A DNA stretch of 64,000 nucleotides, from contig JAHLMK010000023.1 in NCBI GenBank assembly GCA_019915135.1, forward strand, positions 434,001 through 498,000, written 5' to 3'. The translations under genes were made by a program, and so were the position numbers. Below, one piece after another: positions 23,518 to 33,548 of the stretch. The stretch is from Strobilurus pachycystidiatus (taxonomy: Eukaryota > Basidiomycota > Agaricomycetes > Agaricales > Physalacriaceae). The notes below the pieces were generated by a model. The model had not been told where the DNA came from. It ran no database searches and saw only the letters and a program-made list of their open reading frames with translations. Position 1 is the first letter of the stretch. Each line of letters begins with the position of its first letter.

Positions 23518-23992
23518 ACATATGCGCTGACAAGAAGGTTGAGTCAAGCAGATTACCGCCATTACGAGTTGACAGAGCCTCTGTTCGATGCAGACCTGAT
23601 ATGTATCAGCAACAACCTAGAAGCGCTGTGGCTTACATACTTTCATATTTGCTGACGAAAAGGTTGCGTCAAGCAGATTACGAGTTGACAGAGGCAACGA
23701 GCGTAAAAAACGAACTTCAATGAGAGGCAGACCTGTTGTAACAGCCTCAGAGGCGGTACGTGATTGACTGCTACGACTCCCAGGCTCAACGTATTCTGAG
23801 GCTGTTAATCCGCCGGGTACCGTACTTGAGGAAGTTGATAGTAATAATTGTTTCCTCTTGACCGATGTTGCTCGCAATTGAACACCTACTAAGGCCAGTA
23901 AGTTTGCTCTTGGTCTCGCAGTGAAACACGACCACAGATGCGTTCATGGACATTTCTCAACCTATACTACACACCCGATCTTCCTTTGGGTA
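23518..23992. other. Intergenic region between SDR copies 2 and 3
   Basis: 475 bp of non-coding DNA with further short internal repeats around ACGAGTTGACAGAG. Mirrored in the right arm. The frame at 23617-23877 is conserved in both arms only because the DNA is duplicated. Confidence 0.5.
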
Positions 23993-24869
23993 CTACTTCT
24001 TGTCGTACTTCTTCCCATCAAACGTAAACCTACGAAAAGTGGATGAGCACGCGTAATACTAGCGAAATACAGTGTTCCATACCTATAATCCCAGTGTTCG
24101 GGAACCTCTGAGCTGATCAGATGCCAGTACGCGGTGGCATGCGCAGGTCCACTGATCCAGAAGTTCTCCGGGTCCGACTTGTCGAGGGGCGGTAGAGAAC
24201 CTTCACGCGAGACAAGGAACGCGTAGTGGAATCTAAAGGGATCTTCATCGCTTATGTCACTCCAGTGCAGGCGACGCATACTTACCGAATGCCTTCCTTA
24301 GCATACGCATTGTGGAATATCTCAGTGAGGTATGTTTCGGTGCGCTTCTGCAGGACAAGGCCGATTCTCCCCTTGGGAGGACTGGCAACGAATGGGAATA
24401 TGTTTCCAGTGACGATGAACGACTTTGGCGAGTCCTTGTGGATTGGAGAGCGGAACGATGCGAGGGCTTCCTGGGCAGCTATGTAAAAACTATCGGCCAC
24501 AACCGATCCTTGTTTGAAGCTATCGAAGGGAAGGGACAAAGGATCGTCTTCATCTGTAGGAATAGATGTAGCGGCTGCGAAAGAAATACGTGAGCAGGCA
24601 TGCCTTTCGAAGACGACGACAGTCAGCATACCGTTGAAAACAACGACGTTGGGAGGTCCGAGCGCCTTCGTCACGTCTTGGAAGGCCGTTCTGACGCTAT
24701 CGGGCTGTGTGATATCGACGACAAACGGGTAAAAGTCATGGTCTGGGTCGCGTTTGGGATTGCGAGACCCGATCGCGACTTTGTAGTTTTGAGAGGCTAA
24801 CGTTTTTGCGACAGAACTGCCGACGTTGGCTCCAGCACCGATGATAAGGGCCACAAGTTTGGGGGACAT
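23993..24869 (-). CDS. Atypical short-chain dehydrogenase/reductase, copy 3
   Basis: Start 24867-24869, stop 23993-23995, four exons. The N-terminus reads MSPKLVALIIGAGANVGSSV, with Ala replacing the Pro of the other copies, then LASQNYKVAIGSRNPK, DPDHDFYPFVVDITQPDSV and PPNVVVFNG. The middle has FYIAAQEALASFRSP, SFIVTGNIFPF and IGLVLQKRTETYL. The end has FHYAFLVSREGSLPPLDK, NFWISGPAHATAYWHL and FDGKKYDKK. It shares the Lys-only active-site pattern. Its 3' third is almost identical to copy 4 on the opposite strand, while its 5' part is clearly more diverged from copy 4, a mosaic pattern. TATA box at 24914-24922. Confidence 0.87.
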
Positions 24870-24913
24870 GATTCGAGAGGGCAGGTGACTGTGTTCTGAT
24901 GAATGAGTGCGTC

Positions 24914-24922
24914 CTTTATATA
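24914..24922 (-). promoter_or_regulatory. TATA box of SDR copy 3
   Basis: GTATATAAA on the minus strand about 45 bp before the start codon, matching the placement in the other copies. Confidence 0.55.
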
Positions 24923-26540
24923 CGCCATCTGTCCCCATGAGAGAATTGAATGTCGACATCGTCGGCATTGCAAGAGAAGCACTTACATACGTTCACACTT
25001 GCTGACTTGGCAGAGAGAAGATGTGTCAAGCATAACACGAGAAGATCTAGTACAGTCAAGCGTCCAAAAGTCAGCCAAACGAACTTGAATGAGACGCAGA
25101 CCTGGTAACATGAGGAAAAGCCTCGAGACCGATAGGTGATCGATACTCCCAGGCTCGACATACTCTAATGAGGTGAGTCCGCCGGTAATGATACAAGCAT
25201 TTCCGTCAATGTAAGCACTTCCTGTACGTTACTTAAGAACTTCGGCGCGCCAGAAGTCTTGGGTGTCGTCTTTTAGTCCAAGGATGGTCCAAGAGCACGC
25301 AAAGCAGAGTTTAGTCTAAAACGGGTGATATGCACACACGAAGAGAGAGCAGTAGACCATTTGTTTGGAAGGACGGATCACGTTGAGGGTATATCTAGGA
25401 TTCAATAGGCTCGGGTCCATCCGCTTCTTCCACGTGGCTGCGCTATTCACGTTTGCGAAGCGGCTGGTAGGAACGGACCGTCACATGGCAGGGTCACGAA
25501 TTTGTGACAAATGACTTGTCATTTTCGTCCATGGACCCGCCAAAATTCGCTCTCCTGCTTCGTCCCGTCTTTTCTATGCCTCGCAATCCTCTGGACTACC
25601 TCTCTGATGAATGAATCAGCTTTACTTCTGTCTGGGACATCTTGACACCGTCGTTACCTCACCTTTCTCCGTGTCTGCATGTCTGGGTCCGGTCCACTGG
25701 TATTCCCCTGCTTGTGCTTCGGCGGACGCGAAAACCCTCGAAAATGCATTAAATTTCATCTAGCATAGTTAATTTACGCATCCGCTATTCTCAGGATCTC
25801 AATTCGCTGTGGCTCTCTGCAGCTGTCTTGCAGACCACCTTTTTGGTTCTGTCTGCTGCGCTGGCCTCCCTTTTGCACTCGTGAGTAAGAGTATCTCAAT
25901 TTTGTGATGCTCTGATATGATTTTTTGACTTTTCACGGCGAAATTTCTCTCTTCAATTTCCCATGTCCGGGATTCTCAGATATCGCAACTGTGGGTTTAA
26001 TTTACTGTCATTTTCTTATTCCTGTTGTTTTCTGAATCAAAATAATGTTATCAATGAACTGTGTGAATGAGAAGTGGCTGGCTGTATCGAGGAATGAATG
26101 AGAACAAATTTTGTAACCGAGGAAGCGCAATTTCGCTAAGTCTTTTGTCACAACCCGGGGCCCCTCCCAAAAAGGCGCGGATTCTACCAGTCGGTATATG
26201 AACTCACTTTTCCCCTTGCACAAATAAGAACCAAATAAAGACCAAATAAGAACCAAACATGACCTCGTGCGTAAGGATCAATGTGAGGTCATCATACCGA
26301 CTGGTTTACGAGTCTAAGGATTCAAGTTCAAAGTGAGCAGTAAGGTACTCGCTCCCGACAAACAAGCGTAAGCGGCGCCACGTGGCGAGGCGGACGGTCA
26401 CGAGGCATAACTCTACTGAACTTTTTGCCAAACAGTCACGTCCCACTGCCGCAATGAACGAGTCGAACTCATCTCTACATCGTCTACCTGTGGGAGCTTT
26501 TCCCAATCCGACCAAACTACAGGTGGACCGTGGAGGAAAT
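24923..26540. other. 1.6-kb gene-free region
   Basis: AT-rich, pyrimidine-biased DNA with no supported gene. It contains the nested inverted repeat at 26186-26305 and a run of AATAAGAACCAAATAAAGACC-like repeats at about 26223-26257. Confidence 0.5.
26186..26305. repeat. Nested short inverted repeats
   Basis: ACCAGTCGGTAT at 26186-26197 is the exact reverse complement of 26294-26305. Inside, ATGACCTC at 26259-26266 pairs with GAGGTCAT at 26285-26292. Between the arms lies a short A-rich repeat (AAGAACCAAATAA). It could be the terminal part of a small transposon or a transcribed hairpin. No coding sequence is associated. Confidence 0.45.
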
Positions 26541-27250
26541 GCAGCTCCAAACTCTGTAACTTACTTCTTGTGGAACTGACAAGGCGTCTGCGAGTCGACG
26601 AGCAGCTGTACAAGACGTCCCCAATAGATATTCCCTGGCCAGATCGTCTGGTCCTATCAGCAATGATGATGAGTCCCCCACGTCAGTTCTTCGTTTGAGC
26701 TATTACGCATGTCTATCGCCATAACAGATGCACCACATACAGTACGATGCCAAGTTCATGCGCGTTCAACAAAACGACCCAAACGCACAGGAAGTCCTTC
26801 TAGTACTGACGGAGCACATTAATGTTTTGGCGAGCATCTAGACAATGGCATCAAGCCTTAGCAGGGGTACCAGAGGTCATAGCGTCCTCGGCCACTGGCA
26901 TCCTGGCACTCGAACGCGTTTTTGTCTCGTTCAAGAGCCTTTCTTACGAAAAGAAGCGTCTTCTCTAGGTACATCCTGGTCAGTCGCATCACCCGTGGCC
27001 TCACCACAATCCTCATATGAAGCACGGTCACTTTTTTTCGCTCTCCCGGGTGGGTTGCCACATCTAAGACACTCTATGAACTGCTGCGCCCATACATTAC
27101 CGCGAGTGACCTGGCACCAGAAGGAAAGGCCGGTCCACTCATTTACGACTCGAACATCGGGCCCAAGCTGGCACCGATCATTGAAGACCTTGCGTTCCAA
27201 CCGATTGTCCTATCGTCTCCAATCAAATCACTACATGGTTTAGTGAATGC
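26540..27250 (+). pseudogene. Unrecognised coding fragment, probably decayed
   Basis: Several protein-like segments lie in order on the plus strand: LTRRLRVDEQLYKTSPIDI near 26577-26635, then IQYDAKFMRVQQNDPNAQEV near 26735-26795 running to LTEHINVLASI. GVPEVIASSATGILALERVF lies near 26866-26925 and TLYELLRPYITASDLAPEG near 27070-27125. LIYDSNIGPKLAPIIEDLAF follows near 27140-27200. They look like exons of one gene, but a continuous splice chain, start and end could not be built and I do not recognise the family. The surroundings hold other relics, so decay is the likeliest reading. A real intron-rich gene remains possible. Confidence 0.35.
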
Positions 27251-27714
27251 AACAGATGGTGTCCGCCATGTGGATGGGACCGCACACAATCTGGGCAGTG
27301 TGGTGCGCTCAGGTTTGCGCTTCATGCATGCATTCACATTTGCCAAGCACGACCCTCTATCCTGGACCGTACATACGGCATTGGCACGTCTTTTCGCGCT
27401 ATGGTCCTACCCTGCAGCCTCCCATTGCTGCACTCCAATGGGCACACGATATACGCTCGCCAGGAGATGGTTTCAGGATTACTTGATTCCACCGGGGAGG
27501 AAGTTATTTTTCACTAGCGTACGACACGCTCCTTGACCATCTCCTAGGTCATTGCGTGGGGCCATCCTTCGCAGATTAGTGATTCCGACGACGCCTATGA
27601 ATACTCCTCAACTGTTCTTCTCATGTCTCCCAAGCCGGGAGTAGGCGCTAAGCCGTCGCGAAGGCCGTCTCTCGAAAGATGGCTGATTGAGTATGGGATG
27701 CCCCGGGGAACTCA

Positions 27715-27925
27715 CTCAGGAAGTACCTTCAAGACTCATGGGACACTTTCTCGCACCTGGCACCATCTGTTCTATCATGACCCGTTTCCGTCACTTGAAT
27801 CTCGAGGTGAAATTTGCTCGTGGTCTCACGGAGACAATCATCGCCGTGTCGGCCACAAGTTGCGCTCGATGTCTGCTACTAGTAGGGGCTGCCACGGGCG
27901 ACTCTCCTTTGGCGTACATATAACT
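27715..27925 (+). pseudogene. Relic of the 3' end of a TAP-type hydrolase gene
   Basis: About 210 bp resemble the last exon of the hydrolase at 19712-22084. Matching runs include CCTGGCACCATCTGTTCT, TGGTCTCACGGAGACAATC, GGCCACAAGTTGCGCTCGAT and CGACTCTCCTTTGGC, in the same order, but with frame breaks and altered spacing. No upstream catalytic exons are recognisable next to it. Confidence 0.65.
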
Positions 27926-29706
27926 ATTCTCGAAAGGAGGTTGGCATTCGCCCCGTTGTCGAGTACCGAAGGTCTGATTTCTTTCTATACACATTCCGGA
28001 AAATCTAAACATACTGGTTTCTTACAGCACTTCCATACAATACTTGCTCTCTACACCTATGACCTATCCATGTCTCCTTTGTCTACGGATCGTGGTGACC
28101 TCTCAAGATACCGTCAGAATGTGGCTGGAGTTCTTCCGGCATTTCGTCGATATCTCTTTGACGGATCCATTTCTAGCTACATTGGGGTCACGCAAGACTT
28201 GTCGACATCATTGTCGATGATGTACTGGCCCTCAATCTCCCTGGCACTTGTTGACTAAGACGTCACCTCGTTCGACGCGGTTAGTGTGGCTTTAACTTAC
28301 GGCGACGAAGACGACCGGCGTTGGTGACGATCCTTCTATTGAATTCACCGCCGTATAGGACCTCCGGAGATGTCGAGGACGGGACATCTTGACCTGGCAA
28401 TCGAAGCGCAACCGTGACATCGTCCACTCCAATGTTTCGTACGTGCCGTGCCACCTTGCGCCAACCCGGCACATGTCAACTGTGGTCTTCTCTTCCCAAC
28501 TCCAACGATCTCGACAAGCCTCTGAATCGCCCGGCGCGGTGCCTCAGGCCTCAGTGGCGTATATTCGAGGTGGCGCTTCCGCTTCCATCTAAGTTCATCC
28601 CGTCACCACGAGGCCGGCTACTCAAGTGTTGAACTAGTCAACAGCCCCAGATCGCTCCGTGGCCAAAGATAACGATTAGCACCGGGTGTAAATAAGCAGA
28701 GGACACGCGAATGAATAAGAAGGCTAGGTACGCCACGCTATTTGAACCAGGGCCCAAAAATTAAATAGCGCACTAGATTCAGACATCAGTTCATTGATTC
28801 TACATAGACGGGCCAGCGCGGTTGCTTGCTTGCTTCTTGTCAACCATTCCAAGTACAGTCTTCAGAACGCGCGCTCGCGCATGAGGGCTATGATACTGTA
28901 ACCGTAAAATGTTTGCTGTGTTACTGACCGGCCGCGGGAAGATGTGACAGCCAAGAACTTGAGAAGCACGGTAGGCCTCGCCTAATGTCCTAGCAGATCC
29001 GGGAATAGAAGCGCCCCCGCCAGTCGCCCCTCCGAGGCCTGCAGGTCCAGACGATCCCACACGCTGCAGCGAGAACCCATGGCTACCCCATATCGCTGTT
29101 CGCAAAGATACTAGTAGTACAGTAACACTACAGTAACAGGGCGCGCATGCACAGTGATCGTGCATGCGCAAGCCTATGTACTCTATGGCACAAAGTGATG
29201 TGTCGTATGGTCGTTTCCAGAAACTGATGGTTACAAAATCGCTGCGCGTCTGGAACGTTTCGAAGTGTATGCAGGTGATAAGGCTGGAGACGCCCATACG
29301 CACACATGCGGAGGAATTTCAATTCATAGCAGAGGGAAGTGCAGGGTGGCCGAGATGGTTGCGAGCGAGGAAATACATAGAGGCAAATTCCGAATTGAAA
29401 CTAGACTCTGGTGACAAGGGCTGCTGGCGAGAACCATAGAAGAGAACCGTGGGAGGGAACGGTAGCACGAGGATAGGGATCCTTGATCATGCAGTGGCGT
29501 TGATGGACTGGCCCGCCGAACTCCCGGGAGATGGCCTTTGTATAATTGAGAGTGGATCGCGTTCGAAAAGTATAAACAGATCCAGATAGAGGTACTCAGA
29601 CAGTAGGCACTTAGGCCCTTAGGTAGTACTTGATGTTGTGGTGAAAGATAGGCTAGAGAATAGACTTCAAGTTCTGCTATGGCCACGTACGCTGGCCCAA
29701 GTGCAC
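27926..29706. other. 1.8-kb region without a supported gene
   Basis: Short frames on both strands, some up to 167 codons (28800-29303 minus), without domains, signal sequences or plausible splicing. Possibly further relic DNA. Confidence 0.4.
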
Positions 29707-29786
29707 GGTTCAATGGTCTAGTGGTTATGATTTCTGTCTTACATTGGTCACACAGAAGGTCTCCGGTTCGAACCCGGGTTGAACCA
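29707..29786 (+). tRNA. tRNA-Val (anticodon UAC) with a 7-nt intron
   Basis: An 80-nt cloverleaf. The acceptor stem GGTTCAA pairs with TTGAACC and is followed by A73. The D arm is GTC..GAT. The anticodon stem TCTGT/ACAGA encloses CTTACA-TTGGTCA-C. Removing the 7-nt TTGGTCA after position 37 leaves the standard loop CTTACAC with anticodon TAC. The variable loop is AGGTC. The T arm is TCCGG-TTCGAAC-CCGGG. A and B box promoter elements are internal. The CCA end is not encoded, as in eukaryotes. Confidence 0.9.
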
Positions 29787-29787
29787 C

Positions 29788-29792
29788 TTTTT
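29788..29792 (+). terminator. RNA polymerase III terminator of the tRNA
   Basis: A T5 run begins two bases after the tRNA 3' end, the normal Pol III stop signal. Confidence 0.75.
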
Positions 29793-29862
29793 GCAACGTG
29801 GAGATCCCTGCTATGGAATTTTTCTTGCGCCACACACCGAGTCTTGGCCTTGCTCAGGAGTC

Positions 29863-29889
29863 AGGGCTCAGCCAACGCTGCTGAGCCCT
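29863..29889. other. 9-bp perfect stem-loop
   Basis: AGGGCTCAG and CTGAGCCCT enclose a 9-nt loop, and AGGAG/CTCCT further out can extend the fold. A B-box-like GTTCAAACCCC follows at about 29908. It may be a degraded tRNA-like sequence. Function unknown. Confidence 0.4.
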
Positions 29890-29899
29890 CAGCTCGGAG

Positions 29900-30765
29900 C
29901 TCCTAGTTCAAACCCCAGTTTTGTTCAACAGCTCAGTAACCACTAGGCAGTCAGATACTCTTCAATCGTCAAGTCAACAAGTACTGCTTGGCACGGCCCC
30001 GTAGAAATCATGCGCCAAGGGTCGAGATGGGTGCTCACACAAGGTACGTATAGTGTCAACCTCCGCGAACTGAGCTCGCGCAAGCCTGGACGGTCGGAAG
30101 GAGTGGGGATATAACTCAACCATCGTTCTGGCCTCACAACATCAAACACAGTGAAGCAACGGTCTGTCCGGAGCCAATTGATCCTCAGGTACATACAAAC
30201 TTTGCGCGCCATGCAGAGCAATTAAAGTTGGGGAAGTGCGCACAGAGGTTATCGGCGGCCAGGTGCACGTGCAATGTCCAAGTTTGTATGTAAGGTGATA
30301 AATGAGTTCGGGCTTTCCGCTGGCTCCGTTTAATCCCCGTCTTAGTGAGCACTGCATAGACCAGTTTCCCATGTCATACCGTTTGTTATGACTGCAGAGT
30401 TGAAGCGAGGGGACATCAAGTAGGTAAACTGGGTAAGCCTCGAGGCGATCGAACGTACGTATTAGGTGTACGCAGATCAGCTCGTGCGCGACTCGTGGGT
30501 AGCGCAGTAGCAGGAGGCAGCCAAGAAGAGACTAAGAACGCACAGCGAGAATCGTGCAGCATCAGTTCCTGCTTCAGATTGACTGGGAGAAACGTATCCG
30601 TGATGAGTGACGGTGTCACTGCCGGCATGGCGGCCAGATCAGGCTGGATCTCGATGTGCTTCGATGCAGGGACGGCGGTAAAATAAATAAAAGAGGGTGC
30701 GGCTGGAATTGAAATACACCCGCCTACAAAATACGGTCCGCCTGTGTTTGCGTCTGGTTGCTGCC
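29900..30765. other. Intergenic region
   Basis: About 870 bp with only short frames. A 92-codon minus-strand frame at 29943-30221 has no recognisable features. The end of this stretch is the promoter region of the next gene. Confidence 0.4.
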
Positions 30766-31557
30766 ATGGACTTCCCCCGCACAGACTCGCCCATCTTTGG
30801 CTTCGACTCCCCGTCGCCCGCCCCGCTCACCCGCCCCGCGCCCGGGTGGGTCCGCGTGCTGCCGTACGCCGAGCCCGCGCCCGACGACTGCGACTCGGAC
30901 GAGTCAGACGAGCTCTGCTCAGAGGCAGAGGCAGACCTCGAATCGCTCGTCCACCACCTGACCTTCCCCGGATACAACTCCCGGCTATCCCATCGCTCCA
31001 GTGTCGACAGTGTTGCTTCATCTTCGTACTCGTCCTCGACCGTCTGCTACACCCCGTGCTCGTCCGTCCTGCACACTCCCAACTCATCCGTGGACTACCA
31101 GTTCAACCCACATTCACTCGCAAAATCACGATCCTTCGCATCGCTCAGCGTCGCGCCATCTGCCCGACGCGCAGCGGTCTACATCGTCGACGATGATGAC
31201 GACGACGACGGCGCCGACTGGGGCGTGCAGTTCCCGTATGGCATGGCAGAGGAGGAGGAGGAGGACAGCAGTGCAGAAGAGAGCGCGTGTGACTCGCGGG
31301 CCGAGCCTTCGTCGCGTTTCTCAATCGACGAGGACGACTTCACCCGGCCGCGCAGCACAAACATACGCGACTTGTGGACGCGTACCCGCGCCGTGTCGAT
31401 GAGCGCGCCGCCCAGACCGCCGTCCCCGCAACGACACGTCTTCCCCCGACTCCCACCACCGCTGCCTGTCACCCCTCCATCACCAACTGTCACTCAAAAG
31501 AAAAACAAACGCAAAACGACATTCAGCATGCTCTCGATGCTTCACATTAGCTTCTGA
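30766..31557 (+). CDS. Hypothetical acidic Ser/Pro-rich protein, 263 residues
   Basis: Uninterrupted frame. I chose the Met at 30766 (context GCCATGG) over one at 30697 because the composition changes there. N-terminal part: MDFPRTDSPIFGFDSPSP, then Pro-rich and acidic DCDSDESDELCSEAEADLE. Middle: Ser-rich HRSSVDSVASSSYSSS. Then acidic clusters (VDDDDDDDGADWG, EEEEEDSSAEE) and SRFSIDEDDFTRPR. The C-terminus is Pro-rich and ends with basic KKNKRKTTFSMLSMLHISF. Predicted mostly disordered. Codon bias supports translation. No family is recognised, and a regulatory or nuclear role would be a guess. Confidence 0.7.
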   Translation: MDFPRTDSPIFGFDSPSPAPLTRPAPGWVRVLPYAEPAPDDCDSDESDELCSEAEADLESLVHHLTFPGYNSRLSHRSSVDSVASSSYSSSTVCYTPCSSVLHTPNSSVDYQFNPHSLAKSRSFASLSVAPSARRAAVYIVDDDDDDDGADWGVQFPYGMAEEEEEDSSAEESACDSRAEPSSRFSIDEDDFTRPRSTNIRDLWTRTRAVSMSAPPRPPSPQRHVFPRLPPPLPVTPPSPTVTQKKNKRKTTFSMLSMLHISF

Positions 31558-33548
31558 CACTGTCTCGTCTCCATCCCCATCCTCTCCTTCCCCCCTCCCA
31601 TTGACTCTCGCTCTCGTTTACCTTACATACCACATTCGTTGCTCTTTCTTGGATTACTCGGTCACATGTACCTCCCTCGTTTGTACCACCCACCCACACT
31701 CCTTTGGTCTAGCTTTCTATCCACACGGACCACGGCATTGTACTCTCCCACTTTTTTTCTTGCTATATGTATCCATATGTATCTTAGCCCGTAGAATTTG
31801 GATCCGTCCCTCTGCTTGGGACGTTTGAGCCTGCACACAACCCAGACCGGAGTAGCCGCGACGCGCTGAACATCGCCGTATGTAAGAGTTAGAGAGCTGA
31901 GTTGCAAGGGCTGATGGGACCTTGGAATTTGGGGTGTTCATGTTCCACGTTATACGCGCAGGGGTCTAGGCTTCACGAAATGTCCCATGTTCATGTTCAT
32001 CTCACTGTCTACTCGTGATTGATGTCTTGAAGATGGAGTGTGAATCACACAGCGAACAGTGACGTTTTGTGCGTCGCGTGAAAACACCTTTCAACCCAGT
32101 CCAAGCCCCGTTCAATAGAGATGCCTGGGAGGGAGATGCCGCGTCCGCGTGGCGGATCGATGGGCTCGGAATAACCCGAATTATTCCATGTTGTCCCCGC
32201 CTGTTGCCGCACCCTTGATAGGACATCACATGTACTGCACACTTCACAAGCACTGCAGTGACTGCACAGTCTGCAGTGTTCAAGCACGGTCACATTGTAA
32301 CATACACACACATGGGACGGACACGCCACCACGGCCCGCCCTACGGCCTCGAGAGTGGAGTGTTGCTTTCCTTGATTTTCCCGCCCCGGTTTGGTTAAAC
32401 CTGCCACGATCCTAGAAGGGAGGAAATCCCATCCCATCCCATCCCATCCTTCGTGTTGACAGTACACACCCGTTGGGGACTTGCGTGTGGGGATGGGGAG
32501 GGCAATTACTTCATTGCGTGCCATTTGACCATTAACGTTCGTTCTCGGGGCCATCCGAGGGTGGCGCTGACGACATTGTGGGCGTGGGCTCGCGACAAGA
32601 CCGGACGGTGACACGGACTGTGCGAATGGTTTTGCGGATGCGGAAGTCTCCCTAAGTTTGTGTCAAGCTTGACCGAGTCGGCAAACGTGTAAGTATTGCA
32701 ATGACGGTATACTGTAATGGGCGCTCAATCAGGCTGTACAAAGTTAGGACATTACGGGTACAGTGAGTATAACCTCGGCGAAATGGATCCTCATCCAGGA
32801 AATGTGCGACGCATACGTAGTGATGTGATGTGGCGCACTCCCTCCCACTCCTTGACCTGAATTACTGCACGAGAACGGGAACGGACCGGGCCCATGATCC
32901 CATTCTCATATCCAATCCAATTTTGTATGCAAACGCTTCCTGCCGCCTGCCGCCTGCTGCCTGCCAGTCTGCCTGCCAAGTGTCAAAGTGATCTGAGTAC
33001 ATCCTCTTGACGACAAGAAGTTCGGATGCGTTGTGGGTGCGGCTCTTGCCCTCATCGTAATGCAAATATGAAGCAGATTCAAGATCGTCAACCCATAGGC
33101 TTCTTGTGGAAAACGCTGACGACCAAGTATGCTCGTTGACAAGCACGAAGATATAGACATTAGAGCTGGGGTCCACCCCGGGCCACCAAGATTCGCAACA
33201 TTTAAACAGCGGCGTACGCCTTGTCAAATTGCGAGAAGTGCCTGCAAGAAGAAGAGGGTTTGGCGAGTACTAACCATGGGGAATGCGGTATTCCCCGATC
33301 TCGAAGCGAAACGGCCGAATCCTGAAAAAATAACATTTCCAAGTCCAAAATGGCACTGCGACCTAGCATCTAGCGGACGATTCATTAAATAAAAACGTGA
33401 AGGGCAATAGAGACAACAACAGAACCAATCCGAGTCGATAATATACACAGAGATGACCCTCCACGCCTACAACTCGATCGTCGTAGATTCAGGCGCCGGC
33501 GTCGAATCCACCGTCTCCGTCTCGTCTTCTAGACACAGGCATCAGACT
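31558..33548. other. 2-kb intergenic region
   Basis: Lies between convergent genes. It has a pyrimidine-rich 3' flank at 31560-31760. Short tandem repeats of CATCC at about 32428-32450 and of CTGCCGC-like units at 32940-32975 are present. A 189-codon minus frame at 32045-32614 has no protein-like features. No gene is supported. Confidence 0.45.

Larger units (their letters stand above)
22375..24190. repeat. Left arm of a long inverted repeat (partner 60275-62108)
   Basis: This stretch reappears as reverse complement at 60275-62108, with only a few differences per hundred bases in the parts I compared by eye. It covers all of SDR copy 2, the intergenic repeats and the 3' end of SDR copy 3. 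A main difference is an extra 20-odd bp in the right arm near 60865-60890. Similarity continues at a lower level through the rest of copy 3 and ends near its start codon. Confidence 0.85.

Noticed and set aside
23617..23877. 86-codon frame conserved in both inverted arms
   Set aside because: Conservation is explained by DNA-level duplication. The frame differs at its end between arms and has no protein features.
28800..29303. 167-codon minus-strand open frame
   Set aside because: Composition not protein-like and no family resemblance. Kept as non-coding.
29341..29420. tRNA-like start (GGGTGGCCGAGATGGTT)
   Set aside because: Resembles a tRNA-Leu/Ser D arm, but no matching acceptor stem, anticodon stem or T arm follows.
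29324..29833. 169-codon minus-strand open frame
   Set aside because: Runs antisense through the tRNA gene, whose structure is much stronger evidence.
32045..32614. 189-codon minus-strand open frame
   Set aside because: No domain, signal, coding bias or splice context. It lies in repeat-bearing intergenic DNA.
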